Positions 1 through 7,867 of a stretch of 20,835 bases of DNA are shown in pieces. The notes under the pieces were generated by a model that was given only the letters and a program-made list of their open reading frames with translations, did no database searches and was not told the origin of the DNA. The DNA is from JADJPL01 sp964607915. GTDB lineage: Bacteria > Bacteroidota > Bacteroidia > Chitinophagales > Saprospiraceae. Made by a program: the position numbers and the translations under genes. Location of the stretch: assembly GCA_964607915.1 (NCBI GenBank), contig CAZSMU010000061.1:1-20835 (forward strand), given 5' to 3'. Within the stretch, counting starts at the first letter, position 1. The number at the start of each line of letters is the position of its first letter.

Positions 1-1
1 C

Positions 2-94
2 AACAAATCTTTTCAACCAGACGCTGCTTTCGTTGTTATAGGGGTTCCACTGTCAGACGGGTCGTCTGGTGTGGACAAATATAAAAACACATGA
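2..94 (+). CDS. Possible 3' end of an upstream gene (unknown)
   Basis: The frame beginning at base 2 is open for 30 codons and ends in a TGA that overlaps the ATG of the next gene as ATGA. Such four-base overlaps are typical of translationally coupled operon genes. The tail contains the hydrophobic stretch AAFVVIGVPL followed by a polar end. The other two plus-strand frames stop without forming a plausible tail with this coupling. I do not recognise the protein, and 30 residues is too little to assign it. The stretch could equally be a non-coding leader of the flavoprotein gene. Confidence 0.35.
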   Translation, partial: NKSFQPDAAFVVIGVPLSDGSSGVDKYKNT

Positions 95-627
95 TCACAA
101 TCGTCTCAGGTACGAACCGGCAAAACAGTATCGCCGGTAGGGTAGCAGCAAAGTATGCGGCGCTGCTCATGGAAATGACGCAGGAAGAGGTAAAGTTGCT
201 TCGCTTGGAGGATATCCCACATGACTGGTTTTTTGCAGACATGTATAAGGTGCAGTCTGGAGCCCTCCCCTCCATCCAGGATGAATATCTCTTTCCGGCG
301 AATAAGTTTGTTTTCGTGATCCCCGAATACAACGGTAGCTACCCGGGGGTGCTGAAACTCTTCCTCGACGCGTGCTCGGTACGCGACCTGAAGGGGACCT
401 TCAAAGGAAAGAAAGCGGCCCTGCTGGGAGTGGCCTCCGGGCGTGCGGGCAACCTGCGCGGGATGGACCATCTGAGCGGTGTACTGCACTATCTCGGCGT
501 CGTCGTGCTGCCCAATCTGCAGCCCATCTCCAAAGTAAAAGACCTATTGGACGCCTCCGGCAACCTGGCAGATGTCGAGACACTGGAGCTCCTGAAAAAA
601 CAGGCAGGGGAGTTGCTGGCGCTTTGA
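91..627 (+). CDS. NAD(P)H-dependent FMN reductase-like flavoprotein
   Basis: This 178-residue protein has the flavodoxin-like fold of the NADPH-dependent FMN reductase family (FMN_red), which binds FMN and passes electrons from NAD(P)H to flavins, quinones or other acceptors in the cytoplasm. The N-terminal phosphate-binding loop reads SGTNRQNS (about residues 6-13). The flavin-contacting segment PEYNGSYPGVLKLFLD lies near residues 78-93, and a second glycine-rich loop, GVASGRAGNLRG, near 113-124. Length is normal for the family. The ATG at 91 may overlap the stop of a preceding gene. A strong hairpin terminator follows about 10 bases after the stop. The physiological substrate cannot be told from sequence; azoreductase or quinone reductase activity is possible. 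Confidence 0.85.
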   Translation: MITIVSGTNRQNSIAGRVAAKYAALLMEMTQEEVKLLRLEDIPHDWFFADMYKVQSGALPSIQDEYLFPANKFVFVIPEYNGSYPGVLKLFLDACSVRDLKGTFKGKKAALLGVASGRAGNLRGMDHLSGVLHYLGVVVLPNLQPISKVKDLLDASGNLADVETLELLKKQAGELLAL

Positions 628-636
628 GCGAATAGT

Positions 637-688
637 ACCATCAAAAAAGCCCTGTGTATCACCAGATACACAGGGCTTTTTTAATGGT
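637..688. terminator. Bidirectional rho-independent terminator
   Basis: Two 24-nt arms (637-660 and 665-688) are complementary except for one mismatched pair and enclose a 4-base loop (ACCA). The core is GCCCTGTGTATC, flanked by A6 on the left and T6 on the right, so both strands show a stem followed by a U-tract. It lies between the convergent flavoprotein and sppA genes and should end both transcripts. Confidence 0.9.
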
Positions 689-700
689 ATCTCTTTTATA

Positions 701-2479
701 CTACCTGAAATCCAGCATAAATGGGATCCTGGCCTGGACGCCGTTGGATTTTCGGATAGCCTGCCATTCCTGGTACATGGGGTAGAGTTCGGGTACCTCG
801 CGTTGAACGATCCGTGCCGCGCGTACTTCCTCGTCCTTTTGCCCAGAAAATTCTTTGATAATCTGTTGGATAGGATCCATGACAGCAGGGTATTCGGCAA
901 TGCGGTACCCCTTCAGGCGAGCCAATTTGGCCGCGGACTGGACGGCGGCGTTCAGTCCGCCGATGCGGTCCACCAAACCTATGCCCAGGGCATCTCGGCC
1001 GCTCCAGACCCTTCCTTGCGCTATGGCATGCACGGAGTCGCGAACCATCCCTCTACCTTTGGCGACATGCCCCAGAAAGACCTCGTACATCTGTTCGGTG
1101 CTGGCCTGCATTTTACGCGCCTCTTCCGGACTGTGGTCGAAGAACACATTGAGCCCTGCCGCAAACGGACCCGTTTTTACGGAGTCGAAGCGCACGCCTA
1201 CTTTATCGGACAAGGTGTGCTCAAGGCTGGGGACAATACGGAAGACTCCGATGGATCCGGTAATGGTATTGGGCTCTGCGAAAATACTGTCGGCCTGGCA
1301 GGCGATGTAGTACCCGCCCGAAGCGGCATAATCGCCCATGGAGACTACCACCGGCTTGCCGGCAGCCTTGACTTCATTGACCGCCTGCAGGATATTTTCG
1401 GATGCCAGGGCGCTGCCGCCCGGTGAATTGACCCGGAGCACTACCGCTTTGATATTTTTATCGGACGCGATGCGCTCCAATGTCTTTACATACTGGCCAT
1501 CGGTGATGGCCCCGTTCATGTCAGAGCCGTCGAGGATATTCCCTTCGGCATAGACGACGGCTATCTTGTCCTTTTCCTTGTAGTCCTTTTTCTCGGGGTT
1601 GTTTTCGATGAACGTGTTCAGGCTGACCAGGTTAACTTTTTCACTCTTTTTCAGGCCCAGCTTTTTGCGCAGGCGCGCCATGACTTCCGGACGGGTGATA
1701 ACCTCATCCATCAGGCCTGTCTTGACGGCTTGCTCCGGACTGTCTGCCAGGTACCCGTCCACGATACGCCGCAACTCTTTTGCGTCCATGCCCCTGGAAG
1801 CGGCTACGTCTTCGAGGAAGATGTCGTACATGTCGCCCAGAAATTCGCGGTACTGGTAGCGGTTTTCAGCGCTGAGACCAGTCAGCCGGTAGGGTTCTGT
1901 CGCGCCTTTGAACTTTCCTGCATAATAAATCTGCATGTTTACTCCCATTCGGTCCAGGAGGTTTTTGTAGAACGGGATCTGTATGGAGAACCCGCGCACC
2001 TCGGCAGCTCCGAGCGGGTTGATATAGACTTCGTCTGCGCTGGAAGCCAGGTAATAGTTGTTCGTGAAGTAGAACTTGCCGTGCGAAACGATGAATTTGC
2101 CGCTTTTTTTGAAATCGATCAGCGCGTTGCGCAGGATGCGGCTGGAGGCAAAACCCGACACAAGAGACTCATCGGTTTCCAGGAGTATCCCTTTGATGTG
2201 ATCGTCTTTTTTGGCTCGTCCGATGGCTTCCACGATATCGTGCAGCCCATAGGCTTTTTGTTGCTCTATGCTCAAAGGGTTTATTTCCAGGTTGTTCGTA
2301 TGTTCCGGTATAGTCTGGTCAAATTTGAGCCTCAGCACGGAGTTCGGGTTCAAGGAATCCGGTTGTTCGGCGCTGCTCGCAATGGCGCCGACGATACCTA
2401 TCGCAATCAAAAAAAGCAATCCGAGGCCGAGCACGACGCCCAGGCAGGATGCAAGGAGCATTTTCAGGAAGTTGCCCAT
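701..2479 (-). CDS. sppA: Signal peptide peptidase SppA, 67K type
   Basis: This 592-residue membrane-bound serine protease of family S49 cleaves residual signal peptides and possibly other substrates in the cytoplasmic membrane. An N-terminal membrane anchor (about residues 5-32) precedes two S49 domains, as in the long E. coli-type enzyme. The catalytic dyad is visible: Lys189 in AGKFKGATEPY of the first domain and Ser387 in DYAASGGYY of the second. Their spacing of 198 residues is close to that of E. coli Lys209/Ser409. The oxyanion and substrate segment VNSPGGSALASE is intact. I chose the ATG at 2479, which begins MGNFLKMLLASCLG; an in-frame TTG 12 codons upstream would put a charged tail before the anchor. 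The gene is divergent from the radical SAM gene and convergent with the flavoprotein gene. Confidence 0.93.
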   Translation of the reverse strand: MGNFLKMLLASCLGVVLGLGLLFLIAIGIVGAIASSAEQPDSLNPNSVLRLKFDQTIPEHTNNLEINPLSIEQQKAYGLHDIVEAIGRAKKDDHIKGILLETDESLVSGFASSRILRNALIDFKKSGKFIVSHGKFYFTNNYYLASSADEVYINPLGAAEVRGFSIQIPFYKNLLDRMGVNMQIYYAGKFKGATEPYRLTGLSAENRYQYREFLGDMYDIFLEDVAASRGMDAKELRRIVDGYLADSPEQAVKTGLMDEVITRPEVMARLRKKLGLKKSEKVNLVSLNTFIENNPEKKDYKEKDKIAVVYAEGNILDGSDMNGAITDGQYVKTLERIASDKNIKAVVLRVNSPGGSALASENILQAVNEVKAAGKPVVVSMGDYAASGGYYIACQADSIFAEPNTITGSIGVFRIVPSLEHTLSDKVGVRFDSVKTGPFAAGLNVFFDHSPEEARKMQASTEQMYEVFLGHVAKGRGMVRDSVHAIAQGRVWSGRDALGIGLVDRIGGLNAAVQSAAKLARLKGYRIAEYPAVMDPIQQIIKEFSGQKDEEVRAARIVQREVPELYPMYQEWQAIRKSNGVQARIPFMLDFR

Positions 2480-2512
2480 AGTTAAAATATGTGTTTTTAT
2501 ACCTTTCAAAAA

Positions 2513-2520
2513 CAAAAATA
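2513..2520 (-). promoter_or_regulatory. Candidate Bacteroidota -7 element for sppA
   Basis: On the minus strand this reads TATTTTTG, matching the Bacteroidota sigma-A -7 consensus TAnnTTTG, 33 bases before the sppA ATG. No TTG -33 element sits at the expected 19-21 base spacing, and the region is AT-rich, so a chance match is possible. Confidence 0.4.
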
Positions 2521-2582
2521 CCTAAAAGTTGACAGGAAGGGTTTATTTTTTGACAAACCCCGTGCATCTATCGAATTAAGCC

Positions 2583-2590
2583 TATTTTTG
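2583..2590 (+). promoter_or_regulatory. Candidate Bacteroidota -7 element for the radical SAM gene
   Basis: TATTTTTG matches TAnnTTTG and lies 16 bases before the ATG at 2607, implying a very short leader. The bases just before the ATG are A-rich with no Shine-Dalgarno sequence, as is common in Bacteroidota. No clear -33 element is seen. Confidence 0.45.
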
Positions 2591-2606
2591 CGACTTAAAA
2601 AAAATT

Positions 2607-3908
2607 ATGAGCGTGCTCAAAAGTTCGCCGTTCGTACTTTATGCGGATGCACAGGGCCAGGTATTTGAGGACAAGAGCTTGTACGCTGCCGGGCGCAGCG
2701 GGTGGTATGTGGACCCCGTGCCGATCGAAGACTGGATCGAGTTGCCCGACGGGGGCTCGCTGTACAACCTACCCGGCCGTATCCCGCTGGGGATAGACGT
2801 GCAGACTGGGGAAATCCGGCCTTCCCAAAAGGGGTTTGCCGTGGCCGCCTTCGTGCCGCCCGCCCATACCGGCCTGTATTTGGCGGCTTATGAACAAACC
2901 CAGGGAGCAGAAGTGCTGCCCCTGTTTTGCTATACGGCAGTCGGATGGCACAAAGATAAATTCTATGTCCCCGCCGTGCGCGTCGAAGCCGATATCCGCC
3001 AGGAATGCAGCGGCTTCGACGATAACGCAGTGAAAAACGGGATTGAGGGCTTCCGCGCCGCCTATCCACAAAACCGATTGGTAGCCCATCTGGCCGACAA
3101 TTGTGCGCTGAGCTACCATTGCCCTGCCGCCCGGAACTATTTTATGGGGCGCTGGGAGTGCCCGGTGCCGGTTTCCCCGGCCTGCAATGCCAACTGCGTG
3201 GGATGTATTTCCCTCCTTCCGGAAGATGAACCCATCACAGCCAACCATGAGCGCATCGCCTTCAAACCAGGCGTCCATGAAATTGTGGAATACACCGTGC
3301 CCCACCTGGAGACGGCACCCTTCCCCATCATAAGCTTCGGCCAGGGCTGCGAGGGCGAACCACTCCTCATGTGGGAAACCATCCGGGACGCTATCCTGGA
3401 AATCAGAAAGTTTACAGATAAAGGCAGTATCAACATCAATACCAACGGAGGAAAACCAGAAGCCGTAGAGGCCCTCTGCAAAGCAGGCCTGAACAGCATA
3501 CGGGTAAGCACGAACTCCGCCCGGGAAGCAATCTATACAGCCTATTACAGGCCGAACAACTACACATTCGAGGATATAGTCGAGAGTTTGCGCGTCGTGA
3601 ACCGCTACGGAGGCTGGACGAGCATCAATTACTTCGTGTTTCCCGGGATGACCGATAGCCCGGAAGAGTACGAGGCCCTGCGCCACCTCATCCGCACGAC
3701 TGGCCTGAAAATGATTCAGTGGCGGAACTTCAACATAGATCCCGACTGGTATCTGGGACGCGTCGTCGCCGGGGAGCCAGGCGATCCCATCGGAATCAAA
3801 AACCTGATGGCTTTGATTCGCGAAGAGTTCCCCGACCTCAAATTTGGATACTACAATCCTCCAAAAGAACGCATCAAAGGGGATTATTCACTGGATTTCG
3901 CGCATTGA
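2607..3908 (+). CDS. Radical SAM protein of unknown function
   Basis: This 433-residue protein carries the radical SAM [4Fe-4S] motif CNANCVGC at Cys193, Cys197 and Cys200 (CX3CX2C). It is expected to split S-adenosylmethionine reductively to a 5'-deoxyadenosyl radical. The SAM-binding features that normally follow are present: a GQGCEGEPLL segment (the GGE-like position) and INTNGGKPE near the middle of the barrel. The roughly 190 residues before the cluster motif are unusual in length and I do not recognise them as a named domain. The C-terminal part lacks obvious extra cysteine clusters of the SPASM type. The reaction and substrate are unknown. The gene diverges from sppA, and its last 35 bases overlap the 3' end of pcs on the other strand. 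Confidence 0.85.
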   Translation: MSVLKSSPFVLYADAQGQVFEDKSLYAAGRSGWYVDPVPIEDWIELPDGGSLYNLPGRIPLGIDVQTGEIRPSQKGFAVAAFVPPAHTGLYLAAYEQTQGAEVLPLFCYTAVGWHKDKFYVPAVRVEADIRQECSGFDDNAVKNGIEGFRAAYPQNRLVAHLADNCALSYHCPAARNYFMGRWECPVPVSPACNANCVGCISLLPEDEPITANHERIAFKPGVHEIVEYTVPHLETAPFPIISFGQGCEGEPLLMWETIRDAILEIRKFTDKGSININTNGGKPEAVEALCKAGLNSIRVSTNSAREAIYTAYYRPNNYTFEDIVESLRVVNRYGGWTSINYFVFPGMTDSPEEYEALRHLIRTTGLKMIQWRNFNIDPDWYLGRVVAGEPGDPIGIKNLMALIREEFPDLKFGYYNPPKERIKGDYSLDFAH

Positions 3909-4599
3909 AGCTGGAGCGATAGGTCAAAAAGGCATACCAAAGGATAGCTGCCGTGACGACTCCTGCCAGCCAGGGGCTTTTTTCAGGGAAGATCCATACG
4001 CTGCCCACCGCCGAAAATAGCGCTGCCGACGAAAGGAACAACGTGAACTTCTGATACTCCAACATGCGGCTCGGATAGGGGTACCGCAGGGGCACAAAGT
4101 GGAGAAATGCAAATAGAAATATTATCAGGCCATTGATTTCCAAAGGAAAACTATAGACGAAAAAGAGAAAATACACGACGACGTTCCACATCACCGGAAA
4201 CCCGATAAAGTGCATGTCTTCGGAAATCATGCCTTCCTTCCCGTAATACATGGCCGCCGCCAACAACATGGCGAACACACAGGCCAGACGCCAGGAATCG
4301 GGTGCCATGCCGGCTTCGTAAAAAAAGTAGGCAGGCAGGATGGCATAGGTGGCGAAATCAATGACCTGGTCAATGTTTTTGCCATCCATAACCGGCAGGA
4401 CTTCTTTGACCCGGAATAAGCGGGCAAACGTGCCATCCACGCCGTCTATAATTTGGCAGATGATGAGCCAGAAAGCGGCTGCCCGCCATTGGTGTGCACT
4501 GATGGCCAAAAGTGCCATGAACCCGGCCAGAATCCCGGTGGAAGTGAACAAGTGCACCCCCCATGCAGCAGTGCGCTGGAAAGAAAAGGTTGAACGCAT
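3874..4599 (-). CDS. pcs: Phosphatidylcholine synthase (CDP-alcohol phosphatidyltransferase)
   Basis: Phosphatidylcholine synthase (EC 2.7.8.24) condenses CDP-diacylglycerol with free choline to give phosphatidylcholine and CMP in the inner membrane. The 241-residue protein has several hydrophobic segments and the CDP-alcohol phosphotransferase signature at about residues 52-81: DGVDGTFAR, then Gly73, Asp77 and Asp81 in MDGKNIDQVID. The spacing between AR and the Gly (12 residues rather than 8) and the following FATYAILPAYFFYEA are typical of Pcs rather than of PgsA or PssA. Length fits the family. Its substrate choline would be supplied by the divergently transcribed CHT-like transporter. 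The ATG at 4599 is preceded by TAATAACTCCT. The 3' end overlaps the convergent radical SAM gene by 35 bases, with no terminator between them. Confidence 0.9.
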   Translation of the reverse strand: MRSTFSFQRTAAWGVHLFTSTGILAGFMALLAISAHQWRAAAFWLIICQIIDGVDGTFARLFRVKEVLPVMDGKNIDQVIDFATYAILPAYFFYEAGMAPDSWRLACVFAMLLAAAMYYGKEGMISEDMHFIGFPVMWNVVVYFLFFVYSFPLEINGLIIFLFAFLHFVPLRYPYPSRMLEYQKFTLFLSSAALFSAVGSVWIFPEKSPWLAGVVTAAILWYAFLTYRSSFNARNPVNNPL

Positions 4600-4659
4600 A
4601 GGAGTTATTATCTGCGCCCAAGATAAGGTCTATTCCACAAAGTTTTTTAGGTTTACCGC
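4600..4659. promoter_or_regulatory. Shared divergent pcs / choline-transporter promoter region
   Basis: These 60 bases are all that separate the start codons of pcs (minus) and the transporter (plus), so both promoters must lie here or overlap the coding ends. TAGGTTTA, seven of eight matches to TAnnTTTG, lies shortly before the transporter ATG. On the minus strand TATCTTGG is a similarly imperfect match for pcs. No clear operator palindrome was found. Confidence 0.4.
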
Positions 4660-6249
4660 ATGATTACAGAAAACACAAAGAAAATTTGGCGCCCCACCGC
4701 CTTCCTGATGCTGTTCATGGCGCTGGCAGGTATTGTATTGTACGGCTGGACAGATGCCCCGGTCAACTGGTCGGCGTATGGCCTGATGATCGTCTTTTAC
4801 GGCTTCGTGTTCTGGACTGGCGCGTATGCGGCTACGCTGGGTTCTGCGGATGACACGGACGGCGTAATGGTGGCCGGCAGGGCCTTGCCGCTGTGGGTGG
4901 CAGCGGGCACCATGGGGGCCACCTGGGTGGACGGTGGCTACCTCAATGGTACGGCAGAATATTCGGCTACGGCAGGACTGATGTGGGTACAGGCACCCTG
5001 GGGCTATGCGGTCAGCCTCATCCTGGGAGGGCTGTTCTTTGCGCGCCCCATGCGGAGGCGCAAGTTTTTCACGATGCTGGACCCTTTGGAACAACGCTTT
5101 GGAAAGCGCCTGACCGCCCTGCTCTTTTTGCCAGCGCTGTCGGGAGAGGTGTTCTGGACGGCAGCCATTCTCACCGCCCTGGGAACGACCTTCGCCACGG
5201 TGATTGGACTGGATACCCGGTCGGCCATCGTGCTTTCTGCCGCGATTACGCTGGCCTATACCGCACTCGGGGGACTTTGGGCCGTCGCTATGACAGATGT
5301 GGTACAACTCGGCCTACTGTTGCTGGGCCTGTACCTCGTAGCCCCTACCGCCTTGAACTACACCGGCGGACTACAGGAAACCTGGAATCTGTATGTGGAA
5401 AAAATGGGGCCTGCAGCGTCCTTTTTACCCGATAAAGACTACTTGGGCAATCAATGGTGGCGTTGGTGGGATGGTGCCTTGCTGCTCATGTTGGGGGGGA
5501 TACCCTGGCAGGTTTACTTTCAGCGCGTCCTGGCGGCCAAAAACGAACGGACCGCCGTCTGGCTGTCGTTTCTAGCAGCCGGTATCTGTATCCTTGCGGC
5601 CACGCCGGCAGTACTCATCGGCATCGCCGGTAGCGTAGCCGACTGGCAGTCAATGGGCGTCGGTGCACCACCGGTACCTGCTGCGACCCTGCCCTGGGTC
5701 ATCCGCTACCTCAGCACGCCGCTCATTGCGACGATAGGCTTAGGCGCAGTAGCTGCCGCAGTCATGTCGTCCGTAGATTCCTCGATACTCTCCGCTTCCT
5801 CCATGGCGAGCTGGAACGTATATCGGCCCATCTGGAAACCGGGCATCACCACGGCAGAGTTGAACCGATTGATTCGAAGAATGATCTGGATTATTGGCGT
5901 GGCAGCTACCCTGCTGGCCCTAAATATCGGTAGTGTATATGAACTCTGGTTCCTGTGCAGTGATTTCGTCTATTGCCTTTTATTCCCGGCCCTGGTGTGT
6001 GCATTGTTTGACCCAAAGGCCAACGGTATCGGCGCTGCCAGTGGGTTTGCCGTGGCTTTTATCCTTCGCTTTGGCGGAGGGGACCCCACCCTCGGTCTGC
6101 CGGTTTGGTTGCCCTATCCCATGATTGAAGACGGCGTCGTGCTTTTCCCGTTCCGGACGCTCGCCATGCTGAGCGGACTGCTGACGATCATTGTGGTCTC
6201 CCGGCTGACCGCTTCGCTTCAAGCGCCCAAATCGCTGTCATCTCTTTGA
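4660..6249 (+). CDS. CHT1-like sodium:choline symporter (SSS/SLC5 family)
   Basis: This 529-residue polytopic membrane protein of the sodium:solute symporter family has about 13 hydrophobic segments. Within the family it most resembles the animal high-affinity choline transporter CHT1 (SLC5A7), as judged from memory of that sequence. Shared blocks include GGYLNGTAEY, ILGGLFFARPMR, TMLDPLEQRFGKR, TDVVQL, LLMLGGIPWQVYFQRVL and AVMSSVDSSILSASSM. The aromatic residues I recall lining the choline pocket of human CHT1 (Trp62, Tyr91, Trp141, Trp254) correspond to Trp89, Tyr116, Trp166 and Trp283 here. It is divergent from pcs, whose substrate is choline, which supports choline uptake independently of the family match. 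An annotation as a generic sodium:solute symporter would be less specific. Another quaternary amine cannot be excluded. Confidence 0.85.
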   Translation: MITENTKKIWRPTAFLMLFMALAGIVLYGWTDAPVNWSAYGLMIVFYGFVFWTGAYAATLGSADDTDGVMVAGRALPLWVAAGTMGATWVDGGYLNGTAEYSATAGLMWVQAPWGYAVSLILGGLFFARPMRRRKFFTMLDPLEQRFGKRLTALLFLPALSGEVFWTAAILTALGTTFATVIGLDTRSAIVLSAAITLAYTALGGLWAVAMTDVVQLGLLLLGLYLVAPTALNYTGGLQETWNLYVEKMGPAASFLPDKDYLGNQWWRWWDGALLLMLGGIPWQVYFQRVLAAKNERTAVWLSFLAAGICILAATPAVLIGIAGSVADWQSMGVGAPPVPAATLPWVIRYLSTPLIATIGLGAVAAAVMSSVDSSILSASSMASWNVYRPIWKPGITTAELNRLIRRMIWIIGVAATLLALNIGSVYELWFLCSDFVYCLLFPALVCALFDPKANGIGAASGFAVAFILRFGGGDPTLGLPVWLPYPMIEDGVVLFPFRTLAMLSGLLTIIVVSRLTASLQAPKSLSSL

Positions 6250-6319
6250 CCCCCTGCCATTCCCCAAAAAAACCTATTTTTATCCGGTCATTCAGACGTA
6301 TATACGAAAAGGAAAGGAT

Positions 6320-7861
6320 ATGTACCATACCCTGCGGCTCATCCTGGGAGATCAACTGAACGAGCAGCACTGCTGGTTGGCCGAAAAAGACGAAGGCGTA
6401 TTGTACGTCCTCATGGAGTGTCGTTCGGAAACGGATTACGTGCGGCACCACATCCAGAAAATAGTGGGGTTTTTCGCGGCGATGCGCCGCTTCGCGGCAC
6501 TGCTGAGGGAAAAGGGGCACGCAGTGGATTACCTTCCGCTGGACGACCCCCGGAACCGGCAGTCTGTGGCTGAGAATATCCGATACCTCGTAGCATCGCT
6601 GGGGGTGCAGCGCTTCGAGTACCAGGAACCGGATGAGTACCGGCTCTCTTCAGAACTCAAGGCACTAGCCGGTGTGTTGGGCATTCCGGTACAGGGGTAT
6701 GATACCGGGCACTTCCTTTCGTCGCCGCAAGCCTTCGGGGAGTTATTCAAGGGAAAAAAGACCTATCTGATGGAGTCTTTTTACCGGAAAATGAGGGTGA
6801 AATACCGCTTGCTGATGGAGGAAGACGGCACGACGCCACTCGGGGGCCGTTGGAATTTCGATGCGGAAAACCGAAAAAAACTGCCCGCACAGGCTGTGCC
6901 TCCGCCTGCCTGCCTGCAGCAGCACGACGTGCGGGGGCTGGTGGATCTGGTCCATAGTGCGGGGATATCGTACATCGGTCAAATAGACCCCCTGCGTTTT
7001 ACCTGGCCGCTCAGCAAAGCGGAGGCGCTGCAGGTCCTGGAGTACTTCCTGCGCCACGGACTGCGTTTTTTTGGTACATATCAGGATGCCATGACGGAGC
7101 GGCATCCTTTTTTGTACCATTCCCGTCTGTCTTTTGCGCTGAATGTCAAGCTCATCCATCCGCTGGAGGTGGTAGAGGCGGCCATCCGCTACTGGCGCTC
7201 CCATGAGAGCGAAGTGAGCCTGGCCCAGGTGGAGGGCTTTGTGCGCCAGATCATCGGCTGGCGCGAGTATGTGCGGGGCATCTACTGGGCGCAAATGCCT
7301 GAATATGGACAACTGAATTTCTTCGGGCACCAACTGCCGCTGCCGTCGTGGTACTGGACGGGCAAGACGGATATGCGCTGCCTGCGCTTCGCCATCGGGC
7401 AGTCGTTGGAGCATGCGTATGCGCACCACATCCAGCGGCTGATGCTGACGGGGAATTTTGCGCTCCTCTACGGAGCCCACCCCTCGGAAGTAGATGCCTG
7501 GTACCTCGGCATATACATAGATGCCCTGGAATGGGTGGAGATGCCCAACACCCGGGGCATGAGCCAGTTTGCCGACGGCGGGATCGTAGGTACGAAGCCC
7601 TATGTGTCTTCGGCGAATTACATCCATTCGATGAGCGATTATTGCCAGGGATGCCGCTATGACCCCAAAAAGAGATACGGAGCCAATGCCTGCCCTTTCA
7701 ACAGCATGTATTGGTCTTTTTACCATCGCCATGAGGCGCTGCTTGCGAAAAACCCCAGGATCGGGATGGCGTACCGCCTCTGGTCGGGGATGGATGCGAC
7801 CGAGAAGCAGCGCATCTTAGACCAGGCGGAATACTACAGGAGAGAAGTCGAAAACCTATAA
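6320..7861 (+). CDS. Iron-sulfur bacterial cryptochrome/(6-4) photolyase (FeS-BCP, PhrB type)
   Basis: This 513-residue member of the photolyase-related (FeS-BCP) group is expected to use FAD and blue light to repair (6-4) photoproducts. The four cysteines that bind [4Fe-4S] are present at 354, 442, 445 and 458. This is exactly the spacing of Agrobacterium PhrB (350, 438, 441, 454) with a constant offset of four. The PhrB histidine pair 365/366 likewise falls on His369-His370 in AYAHHIQRLMLTGNF. The N-terminal antenna domain begins LRLILGDQLNEQH. In PhrB the antenna chromophore is dimethyl-ribityllumazine; that here is inference. An A/G-rich AAAGGAAAGGAT stretch acts as ribosome binding site just before the ATG. 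TATTTTTA at 6275-6282 resembles a -7 element. The lipid kinase gene begins 6 bases downstream. Confidence 0.93.
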   Translation: MYHTLRLILGDQLNEQHCWLAEKDEGVLYVLMECRSETDYVRHHIQKIVGFFAAMRRFAALLREKGHAVDYLPLDDPRNRQSVAENIRYLVASLGVQRFEYQEPDEYRLSSELKALAGVLGIPVQGYDTGHFLSSPQAFGELFKGKKTYLMESFYRKMRVKYRLLMEEDGTTPLGGRWNFDAENRKKLPAQAVPPPACLQQHDVRGLVDLVHSAGISYIGQIDPLRFTWPLSKAEALQVLEYFLRHGLRFFGTYQDAMTERHPFLYHSRLSFALNVKLIHPLEVVEAAIRYWRSHESEVSLAQVEGFVRQIIGWREYVRGIYWAQMPEYGQLNFFGHQLPLPSWYWTGKTDMRCLRFAIGQSLEHAYAHHIQRLMLTGNFALLYGAHPSEVDAWYLGIYIDALEWVEMPNTRGMSQFADGGIVGTKPYVSSANYIHSMSDYCQGCRYDPKKRYGANACPFNSMYWSFYHRHEALLAKNPRIGMAYRLWSGMDATEKQRILDQAEYYRREVENL

Positions 7862-7867
7862 GCGAAG

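Noticed and set aside
6743..7732. A 329-codon minus-strand open frame opposite the photolyase gene
   Set aside because: The photolyase frame contains all cofactor residues. The opposite frame is rich in Arg/His/Gln without domain features.
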